A stretch of 64,000 bases of DNA from CAIZWU01 sp942492905 (GTDB lineage: Bacteria; Verrucomicrobiota; Verrucomicrobiia; Verrucomicrobiales; V1-33): the NCBI GenBank assembly GCA_942492905.1, contig OW818657.1, positions 1,550,001 through 1,614,000 of the forward strand, in the 5' to 3' direction. A program made the translations under genes and the position numbers. The first letter of the stretch is position 1, and each line of letters begins with the position of its first letter. The notes under the pieces were generated by a model that did not search any database, was not told the DNA's origin, and worked only from the letters and a program-made list of their open reading frames with translations. This document shows positions 1-8,138 of this stretch, piece by piece.

Positions 1-189
1 GGCCTGATGCCGCCCCTGGAAAAAACCCACACCGACGAGCAGCTCGCCCATGTCCTCACCTACGCAGGCGAACGCTGGCACAACTGGAACACCCCCCTGA
101 CCGCCGATGACATCGCGAAGATCCGTCAGGAAACCGGGGAGCGGTCCGACCCCTGGACGCACGAGGAATTGAAGGCGCTTGGGAAGTAG
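1..189 (+). CDS. c-type cytochrome, C-terminal end only (partial)
   Basis: The open frame enters from the left edge of the window and ends at a TAG at 187-189, so only about 62 residues are visible. They contain MPPL followed by DEQLAHVLTYAGERW, then a Trp-Asn-Thr-Pro stretch and a WTHEELKALG ending. This is the usual C-terminal helix of class I cytochrome c domains in PVC-group dehydrogenases: the Met of MPPL is the expected distal haem ligand and LTYxxxxW the last helix. The CxxCH motif must lie upstream of the window. The protein probably carries electrons in the periplasm. Which enzyme domain it is fused to cannot be told from here. Confidence 0.75.
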   Translation, partial: GLMPPLEKTHTDEQLAHVLTYAGERWHNWNTPLTADDIAKIRQETGERSDPWTHEELKALGK

Positions 190-238
190 CGGGGCGCCGG
201 AGGTGACTCACCGCAGCAGCCCCTGAGAAGCGCTGATG

Positions 239-334
239 GGGGTGGACGAGGCTCCTGCCGAGTTGCGACTGGCTGGGTTTCCATGATCATGGAAAACCAA
301 TGCTCTGGAACTCGGCAGGAGCCTCGTCCACCCC
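239..334. repeat. Long perfect inverted repeat (26-bp arms) with nested palindrome
   Basis: The arms at 239-264 and 309-334 are exact reverse complements over 26 bp; the left arm starts GGGGTGGACGAGG. The 44-base centre contains a second perfect palindrome at 278-295 (TTTCCATG/CATGGAAA around ATCAT). It lies between the converging cytochrome and uvrA genes. No T-tract follows either arm, so it is not a classical intrinsic terminator, although the hairpin could still act at the RNA level. The size and form resemble a REP/MITE-like element. No second copy was seen in this window. Confidence 0.8.
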
Positions 335-383
335 ATGCGGCCTTTACGGGGTTCCGGACCGGGAATGACTCCGGGCCTTGCGG

Positions 384-3284
384 TCAGGGGCGCGCCTTCG
401 GGTGCAGTCTGGATTTCAGATAGTGGCCGGTGAGGCTGGAGGGGCAGGCGGCGATGGCTTCGGGGGGGCCTTCGACGAGGACCTGGCCGCCGCCGGAGCC
501 GCCTTCCGGACCCATGTCGATGATCCAGTCGGCGCATTTGATGACATCGAGATTGTGCTCAATCACGATGAGGGTGTTGCCGGTATCGCGCAGGCCGTAG
601 AGGACGTGCATCAGGCTGTCGATGTCCGCGAAGTGCAGGCCGGTGGTGGGTTCGTCAAGAAGGTAGATGGCGCGGCCGGTGGCGCGTTTGGAGAGTTCGC
701 CGGAGAGCTTGATGCGCTGGGCTTCGCCGCCGCTGAGGGTATTGGCGGCCTGACCGAGACGGAGGTAACCGAGGCCGACCCGGCACATCATGCGCAGCTT
801 GTCGCCGAGGCCGGGGACGGTGCGGAAGAATTCGGCGGCTTCGTCGAGAGTCATTTCCAGCACCTCGGCGATGTTGCGGCCCTTGAAGGTTACTTCGAGG
901 ACTTCGCGGTTATAACGTTTTCCCTCGCAGGCCTCGCAGGTGACGTAGGCGTCGCTGAGGAAGTGCATGTCGATCCGGATCTGGCCATCGCCCTCACACA
1001 TCTCGCAGCGGCCGCCGGCGGTGTTGAAGCTGAAGGTGCCGGTGGTATAGCCCCGCACCTTGGAGGACGGGAGCTTGCTGTACAGATCGCGGATCAGGGT
1101 GAAGGCGCCGACGTAGGTGGCAGGATTGGACCGCGGGCTGCGGCCGATGGCGCTTTGGTCGATCACCACGGCTTTGTCGATCTGGGTGAGGCCGCTGATG
1201 CTGGTGTGTTTGCCGGGGGCTTCCTTGGAGTAGTAGAGGCGGCGGAAGAGTTCGCGGCGCAGGATGTCATCCACGAGGGTGCTCTTGCCGCTGCCGCTCA
1301 CTCCGGTGACGCAGACGAGGCAGCCCAGGGGAAAGCCGACATCCATGCCGCGGAGGTTGTTTTCCGCCGCGCCATGCACGGTGAGCCAGCCATTGTCCTG
1401 ACCGGGCTTGAAGGGAGGGGGGATGACGCGGCGGGAGGGCAGGGGGATGCGGGCGGTGCCGGCAAGGTAACGTCCGGTCAGGGAAGCAGGGTCCTTCATC
1501 ACCGCTTTCGGGGTGCCGCAGGAGATCACTTCGCCCCCGCGCGGGCCGGCCCCGGGGCCCATATCGATGAGCCAATCCGCCGCGGCCATGGTGTCCTCAT
1601 CATGCTCCACCACCACCACGGTATTGCCGAGGTCCCGCAGTTCCTTGAGGGTGGTCAGCAGGCGGTCGTTGTCGCGCTGGTGCAGGCCGATGCTGGGTTC
1701 ATCCAACACATAAAGCACCCCGCTGAGCCGCGATCCCAGCTGACTGGCCAGCCGGATGCGCTGGCCTTCGCCGCCGGAGAGGCTGCCGTATTCGCGGTCG
1801 AGGGTGAGGTAGCCGAGTCCAACATTGGCCAGAAACCCGAGCCGGGCCCCGAGTTCTCTTAACACTTCACTGCAGGCCACTTTGAGCTTCTCCTCCACCA
1901 CCAGCCGGGGCACTGCGGCGCAGGCTTCGGTGATGGTGAGGGCGGTGAATTGGTCGATGGAGATTTCCGTGGCGGGCTCCTTCCGGGAGGTGCCGGAAGC
2001 GGTGAGGGTGACGCCGAGGATCTCGGGCTTGAGACGCCGTCCCTGGCAGGCAATGCAGCGGGAGGGATTCATGTAGCGGCGGATGTTCTGCTTCATGAAT
2101 TCGCTCTCGCTCTCCTTCAGCAGCCGCTCCGCCTGGGCCGCGAGGCCCTCGAATGGCTTGGTGACGGTTTTGGTCTTGGTTTTGCTGGCCACTGCAGTGC
2201 TGCCGGAGCCATGGAAAAGGGCGTCCTTGAACTCCTGGTGCAGGCTGCGGAAGGGTTTTTTGCGGTCGACCTGGAAATGCTCTGCGAGGCCATCGATCTG
2301 CCGGTCCTGCACGGCTTTGAGCTTGGCGTTCTTCGACCACCAGGTGCGCAGGGCGCCGTCGTCGAGGGACTTGTCAGGATCGGGCACCACCAGATCAGGA
2401 TCAAAGCTCAGGGTGCTGCCGAGGCCTTCACAGACCGGGCAGGCGCCGAGGTGGCTGTTGAAGGAGAAGTGTTTCGGGGTGAGGGCCGGCATGCGGAAGC
2501 CGGTTTCCGGATTGGCATAGAGGGTGGTGAAACGCCGCTCCTGCCAGGTGCCCCCGTCGTCCACGAGGATCAGCACGGTGCTGGAGGGGCCGCTCCAGCG
2601 CAGGGCGATCAGCACGCTGTCGAGAAGGCGGGTCTGGGATTCCGGACGCACCACCAGCCGGTCCACTACCAGTTCCACGGTGGTTTTTTTGCCGGACAGA
2701 TCCGGTTTTTCCTCCAGCTCGCACACTACGCCATTCACCCGGATCCTGACAAACCCCTGACGGGCCAGCCGGTCGCACAGCTTGCTGCCCTGGGCGGTCT
2801 CCGTGTCCGGCAGGGGAGCCGCCACCATGAGCTTGGTGCCCTCCGGCAGGGCCAGCAGAGTTTCCACTATTTCCTGCGAAGTGAACCGGCGGATGAGGGC
2901 TCCGGTTTTGGGATCGTGGGGCTGCCCGCAGGTGGCGTAGAGCACGCGGAGGTAATCGTAAATCTCCGTCACCGTGGCGATGGTGGAACGGGGATTCGAT
3001 GAACCGGTGTGCTGCCCGATGGCAATGGCCGGGGAAAGGCCCTCGATCTGATCCACATCCGGTTTTTCCAGACGCTCCAGATAAGCCTGGGCGGAGGTGC
3101 TGAGGCTTTCCACATAACGCCGCTGCCCTTCGGCATAGAGGGTGTCGAAAGCGAGGGACGACTTCCCCGAGCCACTGACGCCGGTGATGACGGTGAGGCT
3201 CTGCTTGGGCAGTTCGACCGTGATGTTTTTCAGGTTATGCTGCCGCGCGCCGGTGATGCGGATGATGCCGTGGGAGGTCGCCAT
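384..3284 (-). CDS. uvrA: Excinuclease ABC subunit A (UvrA)
   Basis: UvrA is the damage-sensing ABC ATPase dimer of nucleotide excision repair; it loads UvrB on lesions. The 966-residue product has a first Walker A (GVSGSGKSS) near residue 36, the UvrA block YAEGQRRYVESLS, the KPDVDxIEGLSPAIAI segment and NPRST. It continues with CxxC zinc-finger pairs (CPVCEG, CIACQGRR), a first signature LSGGEGQRIRLA with Walker B VLDEPSIGLHQRD, a second Walker A (GVSGSGKST), CEMCEGDG/CEACEGKR, and LSGGEAQRIKLS with LLDEPTTGLH. The ATG at 3284 gives a standard N-terminus; the frame also opens at an upstream TTG (3308), judged less likely. Some bacteria carry several UvrA paralogues, so this could be a second copy. 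Confidence 0.93.
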   Translation of the reverse strand: MATSHGIIRITGARQHNLKNITVELPKQSLTVITGVSGSGKSSLAFDTLYAEGQRRYVESLSTSAQAYLERLEKPDVDQIEGLSPAIAIGQHTGSSNPRSTIATVTEIYDYLRVLYATCGQPHDPKTGALIRRFTSQEIVETLLALPEGTKLMVAAPLPDTETAQGSKLCDRLARQGFVRIRVNGVVCELEEKPDLSGKKTTVELVVDRLVVRPESQTRLLDSVLIALRWSGPSSTVLILVDDGGTWQERRFTTLYANPETGFRMPALTPKHFSFNSHLGACPVCEGLGSTLSFDPDLVVPDPDKSLDDGALRTWWSKNAKLKAVQDRQIDGLAEHFQVDRKKPFRSLHQEFKDALFHGSGSTAVASKTKTKTVTKPFEGLAAQAERLLKESESEFMKQNIRRYMNPSRCIACQGRRLKPEILGVTLTASGTSRKEPATEISIDQFTALTITEACAAVPRLVVEEKLKVACSEVLRELGARLGFLANVGLGYLTLDREYGSLSGGEGQRIRLASQLGSRLSGVLYVLDEPSIGLHQRDNDRLLTTLKELRDLGNTVVVVEHDEDTMAAADWLIDMGPGAGPRGGEVISCGTPKAVMKDPASLTGRYLAGTARIPLPSRRVIPPPFKPGQDNGWLTVHGAAENNLRGMDVGFPLGCLVCVTGVSGSGKSTLVDDILRRELFRRLYYSKEAPGKHTSISGLTQIDKAVVIDQSAIGRSPRSNPATYVGAFTLIRDLYSKLPSSKVRGYTTGTFSFNTAGGRCEMCEGDGQIRIDMHFLSDAYVTCEACEGKRYNREVLEVTFKGRNIAEVLEMTLDEAAEFFRTVPGLGDKLRMMCRVGLGYLRLGQAANTLSGGEAQRIKLSGELSKRATGRAIYLLDEPTTGLHFADIDSLMHVLYGLRDTGNTLIVIEHNLDVIKCADWIIDMGPEGGSGGGQVLVEGPPEAIAACPSSLTGHYLKSRLHPKARP

Positions 3285-3437
3285 TTTGTGGTTTCGGGGA
3301 AAACGCAACGTGGCGGTGCCGGAGGCGGATTCAATCAGGGATTCCCGGGGCTGAATTTGACAATGCCTTGGTGGATGGATCGTTGATTGCTAGCTAAAAG
3401 CCTTGACCGGATAGGTTTCCCATTGGATCGGTCGCCC

Positions 3438-4061
3438 ATGAATAGCAATGAAATGGTCAATCCCTACGAAGCACCCCGGGGTGAAGTCCTGGTTCCCGCC
3501 AGTTTCAATCCGGTGCGTATTGAGGGCAAGCAATTGGTATTGCCGAAGGATTGGGCCAGTCCTCAGCTTTGTCTGTTTACGGGTGTGACGCATCCCCTCA
3601 CCCCGGCCAGGAAAGCGAAACTGAGTTGGGTGAATCCTTTGTACCTGATTTCCATTCTTGCCGGAGTTCTGATTTACGTTCTCATTGCGCTGGTGGCCCA
3701 AAAGAAAGGAACGATCCATTATTTTCTGAGCGAATCCATGGCGGCACAGGTCAAAAAGCGGTTGAGAATCAATTGGGGAATCTTCGGGGCTTCTGTGCTG
3801 ATGTTCTCTGGCGCCAGTGCGACGTCTTCCGGCGAGTTGGCTGGGGTGGGGGTTCTGGTTCTCCTGATTTGTTTGTTTCTCGCCGTCACGTGGTGCCGAT
3901 TGCTGAAGGTTGGAAAGATCGACAAAACGTCCATTTGGCTGAAGGGTATTCCGGCTGACGTGCAGCAGAAGATCGTCCAGATGGACCAATCGCGATATAA
4001 CACTCCGCCCCTGCTGTCCGGTTTTGCCGGTGCTCCTCCCGCCCGGCCATCGGGGTGGTAA
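3438..4061 (+). CDS. Membrane protein with NPYEAP N-terminal motif
   Basis: This 207-residue protein of unknown function begins MNSNEMVNPYEAPRGE; the Asn-Pro-Tyr-Glu-Ala-Pro start is common in small membrane proteins of Verrucomicrobiota and Planctomycetota. A soluble stretch follows, with VTHPLTPARKAKLSW near residue 70. There are hydrophobic segments at roughly residues 78-95 (YLISILAGVLIYVLIALVA), 118-130 and 140-158 (GVLVLLICLFLAVTW). A short hydrophilic domain ends in VQQKIVQMDQSRYNTPP and a Pro-rich tail. The ATG at 3438 was chosen over the longer frame at 3387 because it places the NPYEAP motif at the usual distance from the start. Its stop faces the end of vapC across 11 bases. Confidence 0.75.
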   Translation: MNSNEMVNPYEAPRGEVLVPASFNPVRIEGKQLVLPKDWASPQLCLFTGVTHPLTPARKAKLSWVNPLYLISILAGVLIYVLIALVAQKKGTIHYFLSESMAAQVKKRLRINWGIFGASVLMFSGASATSSGELAGVGVLVLLICLFLAVTWCRLLKVGKIDKTSIWLKGIPADVQQKIVQMDQSRYNTPPLLSGFAGAPPARPSGW

Positions 4062-4072
4062 AGTAACCAGGT

Positions 4073-4465
4073 TCAGTTCAGACTCTCCAGCACTGTCAGC
4101 CCCGGCACCTGACGGAAATGCCCATCCGCTGTGAGCACCGCAATATCCGCTTTGAGGGCACAGGCCGCGATGAGGTGATCCTGCGCGGGGAGGAGGATGC
4201 CGCGGCGGTCGAGTTCCCAGGCCAAGTGCTGCGCCTTCCTCCAGACCGCATTGGAGGTCGTGATGAAGTGCATCAACGAGAAGGCTGTTTGCAGTTTGGC
4301 CAATTGCCGGGGATCGCGCACGCCCCGCAGCACTTCGAGCATGACCATGCCGCAGGTGAAGAGTTCCCAATGCTCACTGGCGGCAGCCAATTCCCGGAAG
4401 GGATTGCGGCCCGCCCGGAGGTGAGCGATGTAGAAATTGCTGTCGATCAGGACGCCGGTGACCAT
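4073..4465 (-). CDS. vapC: VapC-type PIN-domain ribonuclease toxin
   Basis: A 130-residue PIN-domain protein. Acidic residues expected to bind Mg/Mn are visible: D in VLIDSNFYI near the N-terminus, E in MLEVLRG, D in LPAQDHLIAA and D in VLTADGHF. VapC toxins are site-specific RNases that cut tRNA or rRNA and are held inactive by their VapB partner. The gene lies 32 bases downstream of a VapB-like antitoxin gene on the same strand, the normal antitoxin-first order. Length and motif spacing are normal and the gene appears intact. The RNA target cannot be predicted from sequence alone. Confidence 0.88.
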   Translation of the reverse strand: MVTGVLIDSNFYIAHLRAGRNPFRELAAASEHWELFTCGMVMLEVLRGVRDPRQLAKLQTAFSLMHFITTSNAVWRKAQHLAWELDRRGILLPAQDHLIAACALKADIAVLTADGHFRQVPGLTVLESLN

Positions 4466-4497
4466 GGGATTGCAGTGACAGGAAAGGGGGCCGGGTT

Positions 4498-4767
4498 TTA
4501 ATCCGCAAGGTCTTCCGCGACGCGGGCGGATTTGGTTTCCGGAAAGGCATGGACTACTTTTTCCGGCGCCTCGTGGGCTGCAAAATCATAGCCCCTTGCC
4601 AGTTCCTCCCCGGGGATTTCCGCCAGTTCACGCAGCGCTTTGCCAAGCTTGCGGCGGCGCGCCATCTCCGTCAGCGCCATTTCGACGGCAGCGGTTTTGG
4701 TTTTCGCCCCGGTGATTTCCATCACCTCGGTCAGGACGTCCTCATCAATATTCATGGTCATTTTCAT
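4498..4767 (-). CDS. vapB: VapB-type antitoxin
   Basis: An 89-residue protein starting MKMTMNIDEDVLTEVMEITG. The N-terminal MNIDEDVL strand followed by TGAKTKTAAVEMALTEM is the ribbon-helix-helix form typical of VapB antitoxins paired with PIN toxins. The C-terminal half, rich in Glu, Ala and Lys, is the likely toxin-wrapping tail. Three in-frame ATGs lie close together (4767, 4761, 4755); the first was taken, and any of them would serve. Two palindromes directly upstream (4770-4814) are probably where the VapBC complex represses its own operon. Confidence 0.85.
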   Translation of the reverse strand: MKMTMNIDEDVLTEVMEITGAKTKTAAVEMALTEMARRRKLGKALRELAEIPGEELARGYDFAAHEAPEKVVHAFPETKSARVAEDLAD

Positions 4768-4769
4768 GG

Positions 4770-4814
4770 CGGTATGGTTCTGCTGCCATACGGTATGGCT
4801 TCGAAGCCATACCG
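4770..4814. promoter_or_regulatory. Double palindromic operator of vapBC
   Basis: Two 24-bp palindromes of the same 8-8-8 build overlap by three bases. The distal one (4791-4814) is perfect: CGGTATGG, spacer CTTCGAAG, CCATACCG. The proximal one (4770-4793) has arms CGGTATGG and CCATACGG, mirror-imaged at every position except one, with an 8-base spacer. The proximal site ends two bases before the vapB ATG. This is what is expected for cooperative autorepression by a ribbon-helix-helix antitoxin bound to its toxin. pyrH, which diverges, starts 121 bases away. Confidence 0.75.
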
Positions 4815-4935
4815 CAAGAATTTTGCACACTTTTTGGGACCGGGGCCTTTTCCGGTGAAAGCATGGTGCCAATGTGGTGCCAACTTTCTCTTTGCACCCG
4901 CTTGCATTAAGGGCTTTTCTTCGCGTTTGGAAAGT

Positions 4936-5715
4936 ATGTCCGAACCCTTGGCCTCCAGTGCTCCCCGCCGAACTTATAAGCGCGTCGTCCTGAAACTCAG
5001 TGGAGAAGCCCTCCGTGCCGACGGCAGCCTGGACAATATCTCCCCGCCGATCGTGGAGGACATCGCCCACCAGATCAAAGCGGCTTACCAAACCGGGCTG
5101 GAAATCGGGATTGTGGTTGGAGGCGGCAATTTCTGGCGCGGCCTCGCAGCGGCCAACAAAGGGATGGAGCGCACCACCGCCGACTACATGGGCATGCTGG
5201 CCACCATCATGAATGCCCTGGCCATCCAGTCCATGCTCGAAGGCATCGGAGTGCCCACCCGTGTGCTCAGCGCCTTGGAATTGAAAAATGTGGCGGAACC
5301 GTTCATCCGCCGGGTAGCGGTGCGTCACCTGGAATTGGGCCGCGTGGTCATTTTTGCCGCCGGGACGGGCAATCCCTACTTTTCGACCGACACCACCGCC
5401 GCGCTGCGGGCCAGTGAGATCGATGCCGACGTGATCCTCAAAGCGACCAAGGTCGACGGCATCTACTGCAGCGACCCCAAGAAAAATCCTGATGCCAAAC
5501 GTTTCACCCACGTCAGCTACCAGGACGCCCTCTCGCGGCAGTTGAAAGTGATGGATTCCACCGCCTTCAGCCTGTGCATGGACAACAACAAGCCGATCAT
5601 CGTTTTTGACATGCACCAGCCAGACAACATCCGCAAAGCCCTCGCCGGCGACCCCATCGGCACGCTGGTCAATAACGGCCCGACCCTGCCGGCGGAACTG
5701 GCCGTGCAGGCCTGA
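4936..5715 (+). CDS. pyrH: UMP kinase
   Basis: UMP kinase phosphorylates UMP to UDP with ATP in the cytoplasm, a committed step of pyrimidine nucleotide synthesis. The 259-residue product shows the amino-acid-kinase fold signature: VVLKLSGEAL near residue 18, IGIVVGGGNFWRG, the TTADYMGMLATIMNALAIQ helix, and FAAGTGNPYFSTDT followed by DVILKATKVDGIYCSDP. The ATG at 4936 has a GGAAAG six bases upstream and gives the normal N-terminus; the frame stays open upstream to 4549, but that extension lies antisense to vapB. It is followed by frr, the usual pyrH-frr order in bacteria. Confidence 0.96.
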   Translation: MSEPLASSAPRRTYKRVVLKLSGEALRADGSLDNISPPIVEDIAHQIKAAYQTGLEIGIVVGGGNFWRGLAAANKGMERTTADYMGMLATIMNALAIQSMLEGIGVPTRVLSALELKNVAEPFIRRVAVRHLELGRVVIFAAGTGNPYFSTDTTAALRASEIDADVILKATKVDGIYCSDPKKNPDAKRFTHVSYQDALSRQLKVMDSTAFSLCMDNNKPIIVFDMHQPDNIRKALAGDPIGTLVNNGPTLPAELAVQA

Positions 5716-5783
5716 TCCTCGCGCCGGCCTTGCGGCGGCGGCGGACGTCATATTATTTTCAGCTCTTACCGACCCTACTGATT

Positions 5784-6350
5784 ATGGACATCGAATTCAC
5801 CATGCTTGAACTGGAGGAAGCCATGCAGAAATCGCTCGACTTCACCATCAGCGACTACACCAGCATCCGCACCGGCAAGGCCAACCCCAGCATGGTGGAA
5901 GGCGTCGAAATCCATGTCAACGCCTACGGGATGAACATGAAGTTGCGCCAGCTCGCCAACATCACGACGCCAGAGCCGCGCATGATCGTGGTGGAGCCGT
6001 TTGACTTCGCCAACATGAAGGACATCGAGCGCGGTATCCGCGAAAGCCGCCTCGGTTTCAATCCCGTGACCTACGGCAAGATCCTGCGCCTCCCCGTGCC
6101 GGAGCTCACCCAGGAGCGCCGCAAGGAAATGGTGAAGATCCTCAAGGAGAAAAGCGAAGACGGTAAAATCCGTCTCCGTGGTCTGCGCCGCGATGCGGTG
6201 GAAGCGGTGCGCAAAGCCGAAAAAGCGAGTGCAATCACCGAGGATGATTTGAAAGGCGCGGAGAAAACCATCCAAGACTACACTGACAAATTCATCAAGG
6301 AACTGGAAGCCGCGACGGCGAAGAAGGAAGCGGAAGTGATGCAGGTGTAG
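5784..6350 (+). CDS. frr: Ribosome recycling factor
   Basis: RRF splits post-termination ribosomes together with EF-G. The 188-residue protein begins MDIEFTMLELEEAMQKSLDF and has the two-domain pattern of the family: TGKANPSMVEGVEIHVNAYG, the ANITTPEPRMIVVEPFD strand, RLPVPELTQERRKEMVKILK and a long C-terminal helix. Length matches the family (about 185). The ATG at 5784 is preferred to the upstream TTG (5730); an internal ATG at 5802 is also possible. It lies 68 bases after pyrH on the same strand and is probably cotranscribed with it. No Shine-Dalgarno is apparent. Confidence 0.96.
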   Translation: MDIEFTMLELEEAMQKSLDFTISDYTSIRTGKANPSMVEGVEIHVNAYGMNMKLRQLANITTPEPRMIVVEPFDFANMKDIERGIRESRLGFNPVTYGKILRLPVPELTQERRKEMVKILKEKSEDGKIRLRGLRRDAVEAVRKAEKASAITEDDLKGAEKTIQDYTDKFIKELEAATAKKEAEVMQV

Positions 6351-6560
6351 GAAAGCAGCAGCGGGCCGGACCGCCGCGGTGACAGCCGAAGGCAAATGAG
6401 AATCCGATGGGTGGGTAAAGGAAGATTATCCCGCAGCCGCTCCGCCCCGGGCTCAATCATTTTTCCGGGCCGTGCCATCCGTAAAATCAGTGCTATCAGT
6501 GGCCCGTCCCCTGCATCAGGATGGCTTTCCCCCCTAATTTACCCGTTTTTCCCCGCACCT

Positions 6561-7367
6561 ATGAAAGTTGGCACCCTGAAAAGAGATGAACTCGACCGTG
6601 CGCTGATCGCCATGGTCGAGGGCAAACCCCGGACCGTGCTGGAGCGGTTGTGCGTGGATCCCAAGGTCAAACTGTGGCAGAACCAGGCCAATCATGTCTC
6701 CATCGTGCGCCTGGGTTATAACGATCACGGTCCGGTCCACATGCGCATCGTCACTCTGCATGCCCTGCGCATCATGAATTTGCTCAAGGAGGGCGGGGTG
6801 CGTTCCACCATGGAATTCGAGGAACTGGGCACCTACGAGGATTCCAAGGTCGCAGTCGTGCTGGCCGCGATGTTGCACGATGTCGGCATGGGCGTGACGC
6901 GGGACAAACACGAGTGGCACAGCGTCCACATGTGCATGCCCACGGTGGAGCGGTATCTTGCGGAAATGTATCCTGACGATGAAGAAAAGCAGCTCGCGAT
7001 CGCCTGCATGGTCCGCGAAGCCATCGTGGGCCACATGGGGCACGACAAGATCCACTCGGTCGAAGCCGGCGTGCTGCTGGTGGCGGATGGCACTGACATG
7101 ACCAAAGGCCGGGCCCGCATTGCCAAAATGCTCGCCCAAAAACCCACCTTGGGTGACATGCACCGCCACTCGGCGGATGCCATCAAGGAAGTCATCATCA
7201 CCAAAGGAGAGGAACGTCCCGTCCATATCGCGGTGAAAATGGATGACTATTCCGGGATCTTCCAGGTGGAGGAGGTCCTGATGCAGAAAATCAGCTATTC
7301 CCCGATCCGGCAGCACGTTGAACTCAGCGTCATCGTGCACGATGATCCGCCGCGCCGGTATTTGTGA
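6561..7367 (+). CDS. HD-domain metal-dependent phosphohydrolase
   Basis: A 268-residue HD-superfamily protein. The metal ligands are visible as an H in the helix around HMRIVTLHALRIM, the HD pair in AAMLHDVGMG, the histidines in EWHSVHM, and a late Asp in LLVADGTDMTKGRARI. That last block resembles stand-alone HD phosphohydrolases seen in archaea and diverse bacteria. HD enzymes hydrolyse phosphate mono- or diesters, often of nucleotides; the substrate here is unknown. A C-terminal region (VHIAVKMDDYSGIFQVEEVL) looks like a small regulatory or dimerisation domain. It was started at ATG 6561 because the longer frame to 6396 has no recognisable homology. Confidence 0.8.
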   Translation: MKVGTLKRDELDRALIAMVEGKPRTVLERLCVDPKVKLWQNQANHVSIVRLGYNDHGPVHMRIVTLHALRIMNLLKEGGVRSTMEFEELGTYEDSKVAVVLAAMLHDVGMGVTRDKHEWHSVHMCMPTVERYLAEMYPDDEEKQLAIACMVREAIVGHMGHDKIHSVEAGVLLVADGTDMTKGRARIAKMLAQKPTLGDMHRHSADAIKEVIITKGEERPVHIAVKMDDYSGIFQVEEVLMQKISYSPIRQHVELSVIVHDDPPRRYL

Positions 7368-7378
7368 GGACCTGCGGG

Positions 7379-7558
7379 TTATCTTCCCGCCAGCCAGCCC
7401 AGCGTGCCAAATGACAGGGCGGAAGCGATCAGGCCCGTGGCATCGCGGTGGAGAAAAGTGGAAACCAATCCCGCGACTCCTGCGGCCAGCAGGCCAGTGA
7501 CGGCCAGACCGATGACCAGATAAGCAGCGTCAGGCTTGGGGGATTTCTGGCTGTTCAT
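7379..7558 (-). CDS. Small two-helix membrane protein coupled to coaC
   Basis: Translation of the minus strand from ATG 7558 gives a 59-residue protein starting MNSQKSPKPDAAYLVIGLAV and ending GTLGWLAGR. It has two hydrophobic helices (about residues 12-35 and 42-57) joined by a short FLHRDATG loop. Its ATG overlaps the TGA of coaC by four bases (ATGA), which strongly suggests translational coupling and therefore a real gene. I do not recognise the family. It occupies the end of a yicC-gmk-coaC cluster and stops 11 bases from the convergent HD gene. Confidence 0.6.
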   Translation of the reverse strand: MNSQKSPKPDAAYLVIGLAVTGLLAAGVAGLVSTFLHRDATGLIASALSFGTLGWLAGR

Positions 7559-8121
7559 AGCGGTTCAATGGCAGGTTCCGGTGGGTTGCCCAGCAATTCC
7601 ATGACCCGTTCCACGATGCCTTCCACAGGCCAGAGCCGGCCGAGGCCTTCGTAGCCGCAGGCGAGCAGGCCCGCTTCCGGACCGATGAACTGGTGGCCCC
7701 ATTCCGCCAGGGTGGCGACGTTGCGCACGGTAGCGGGATGCGACCACATTTTGCCATTCATGGCCGGGGCGTGGAGGATCGGGGCCCGGGTGGCGAGACA
7801 GATGGCGCTCAAAGCATCATCGGAGATTCCGGCCGCCAGTTTTGCCAGGATATTGGCCGTGGCCGGGGCGATGAGGACGAGATCAGCATTGTCCGCGAGG
7901 TGGATGTGGCCGGGCCGCCAGGATTGTTTTTCATCGTAGAGGCCGGTCACGACGGGGTTTTTCGTCAGCACCTGGATGGTCAGCGGAGTGATGAACTCCT
8001 GGGCATCGGTGGTCATAACCGCGGTAACATCGCAGCCGAGTTTGGTGAGTTGGCTGGCCAGATCGGCGGCCTTGTAGGCAGCGATGGAGCCGGTGATGCC
8101 GAGGAGGACGCGCGGTTTCAT
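7555..8121 (-). CDS. coaC: Phosphopantothenoylcysteine decarboxylase (CoaC-type flavoprotein)
   Basis: This 188-residue flavoprotein decarboxylates 4'-phosphopantothenoylcysteine to 4'-phosphopantetheine in coenzyme A synthesis. It shows the HFCD fold: LLGITGSIAAYKAADLASQL at the N-terminus, the conserved His in HIHLADNADLVLIAPATANI, and APAMNGKMW, the PAMNxxMW substrate-binding motif. The CoaB (synthetase) domain that most bacteria fuse to it is absent, so CoaB must be encoded elsewhere. It lies 17 bases downstream of gmk and overlaps the next small gene by four bases, consistent with one transcript. Confidence 0.9.
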   Translation of the reverse strand: MKPRVLLGITGSIAAYKAADLASQLTKLGCDVTAVMTTDAQEFITPLTIQVLTKNPVVTGLYDEKQSWRPGHIHLADNADLVLIAPATANILAKLAAGISDDALSAICLATRAPILHAPAMNGKMWSHPATVRNVATLAEWGHQFIGPEAGLLACGYEGLGRLWPVEGIVERVMELLGNPPEPAIEPL

Positions 8122-8138
8122 GGGAATCGGTCAGGAGG

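Noticed and set aside
378..1862. A 494-codon rightward open frame, and a related one at 1950-3002
   Set aside because: Both are antisense to uvrA and consist of Ala/Gly/Glu-rich low-complexity sequence, as high-GC genes give on the opposite strand.
4498..5751. A 417-codon leftward frame joining vapB with sequence antisense to pyrH
   Set aside because: Only the last 89 codons have homology (VapB); the upstream part lies antisense to pyrH and has no recognisable features, so it is a chance open frame rather than a fusion.
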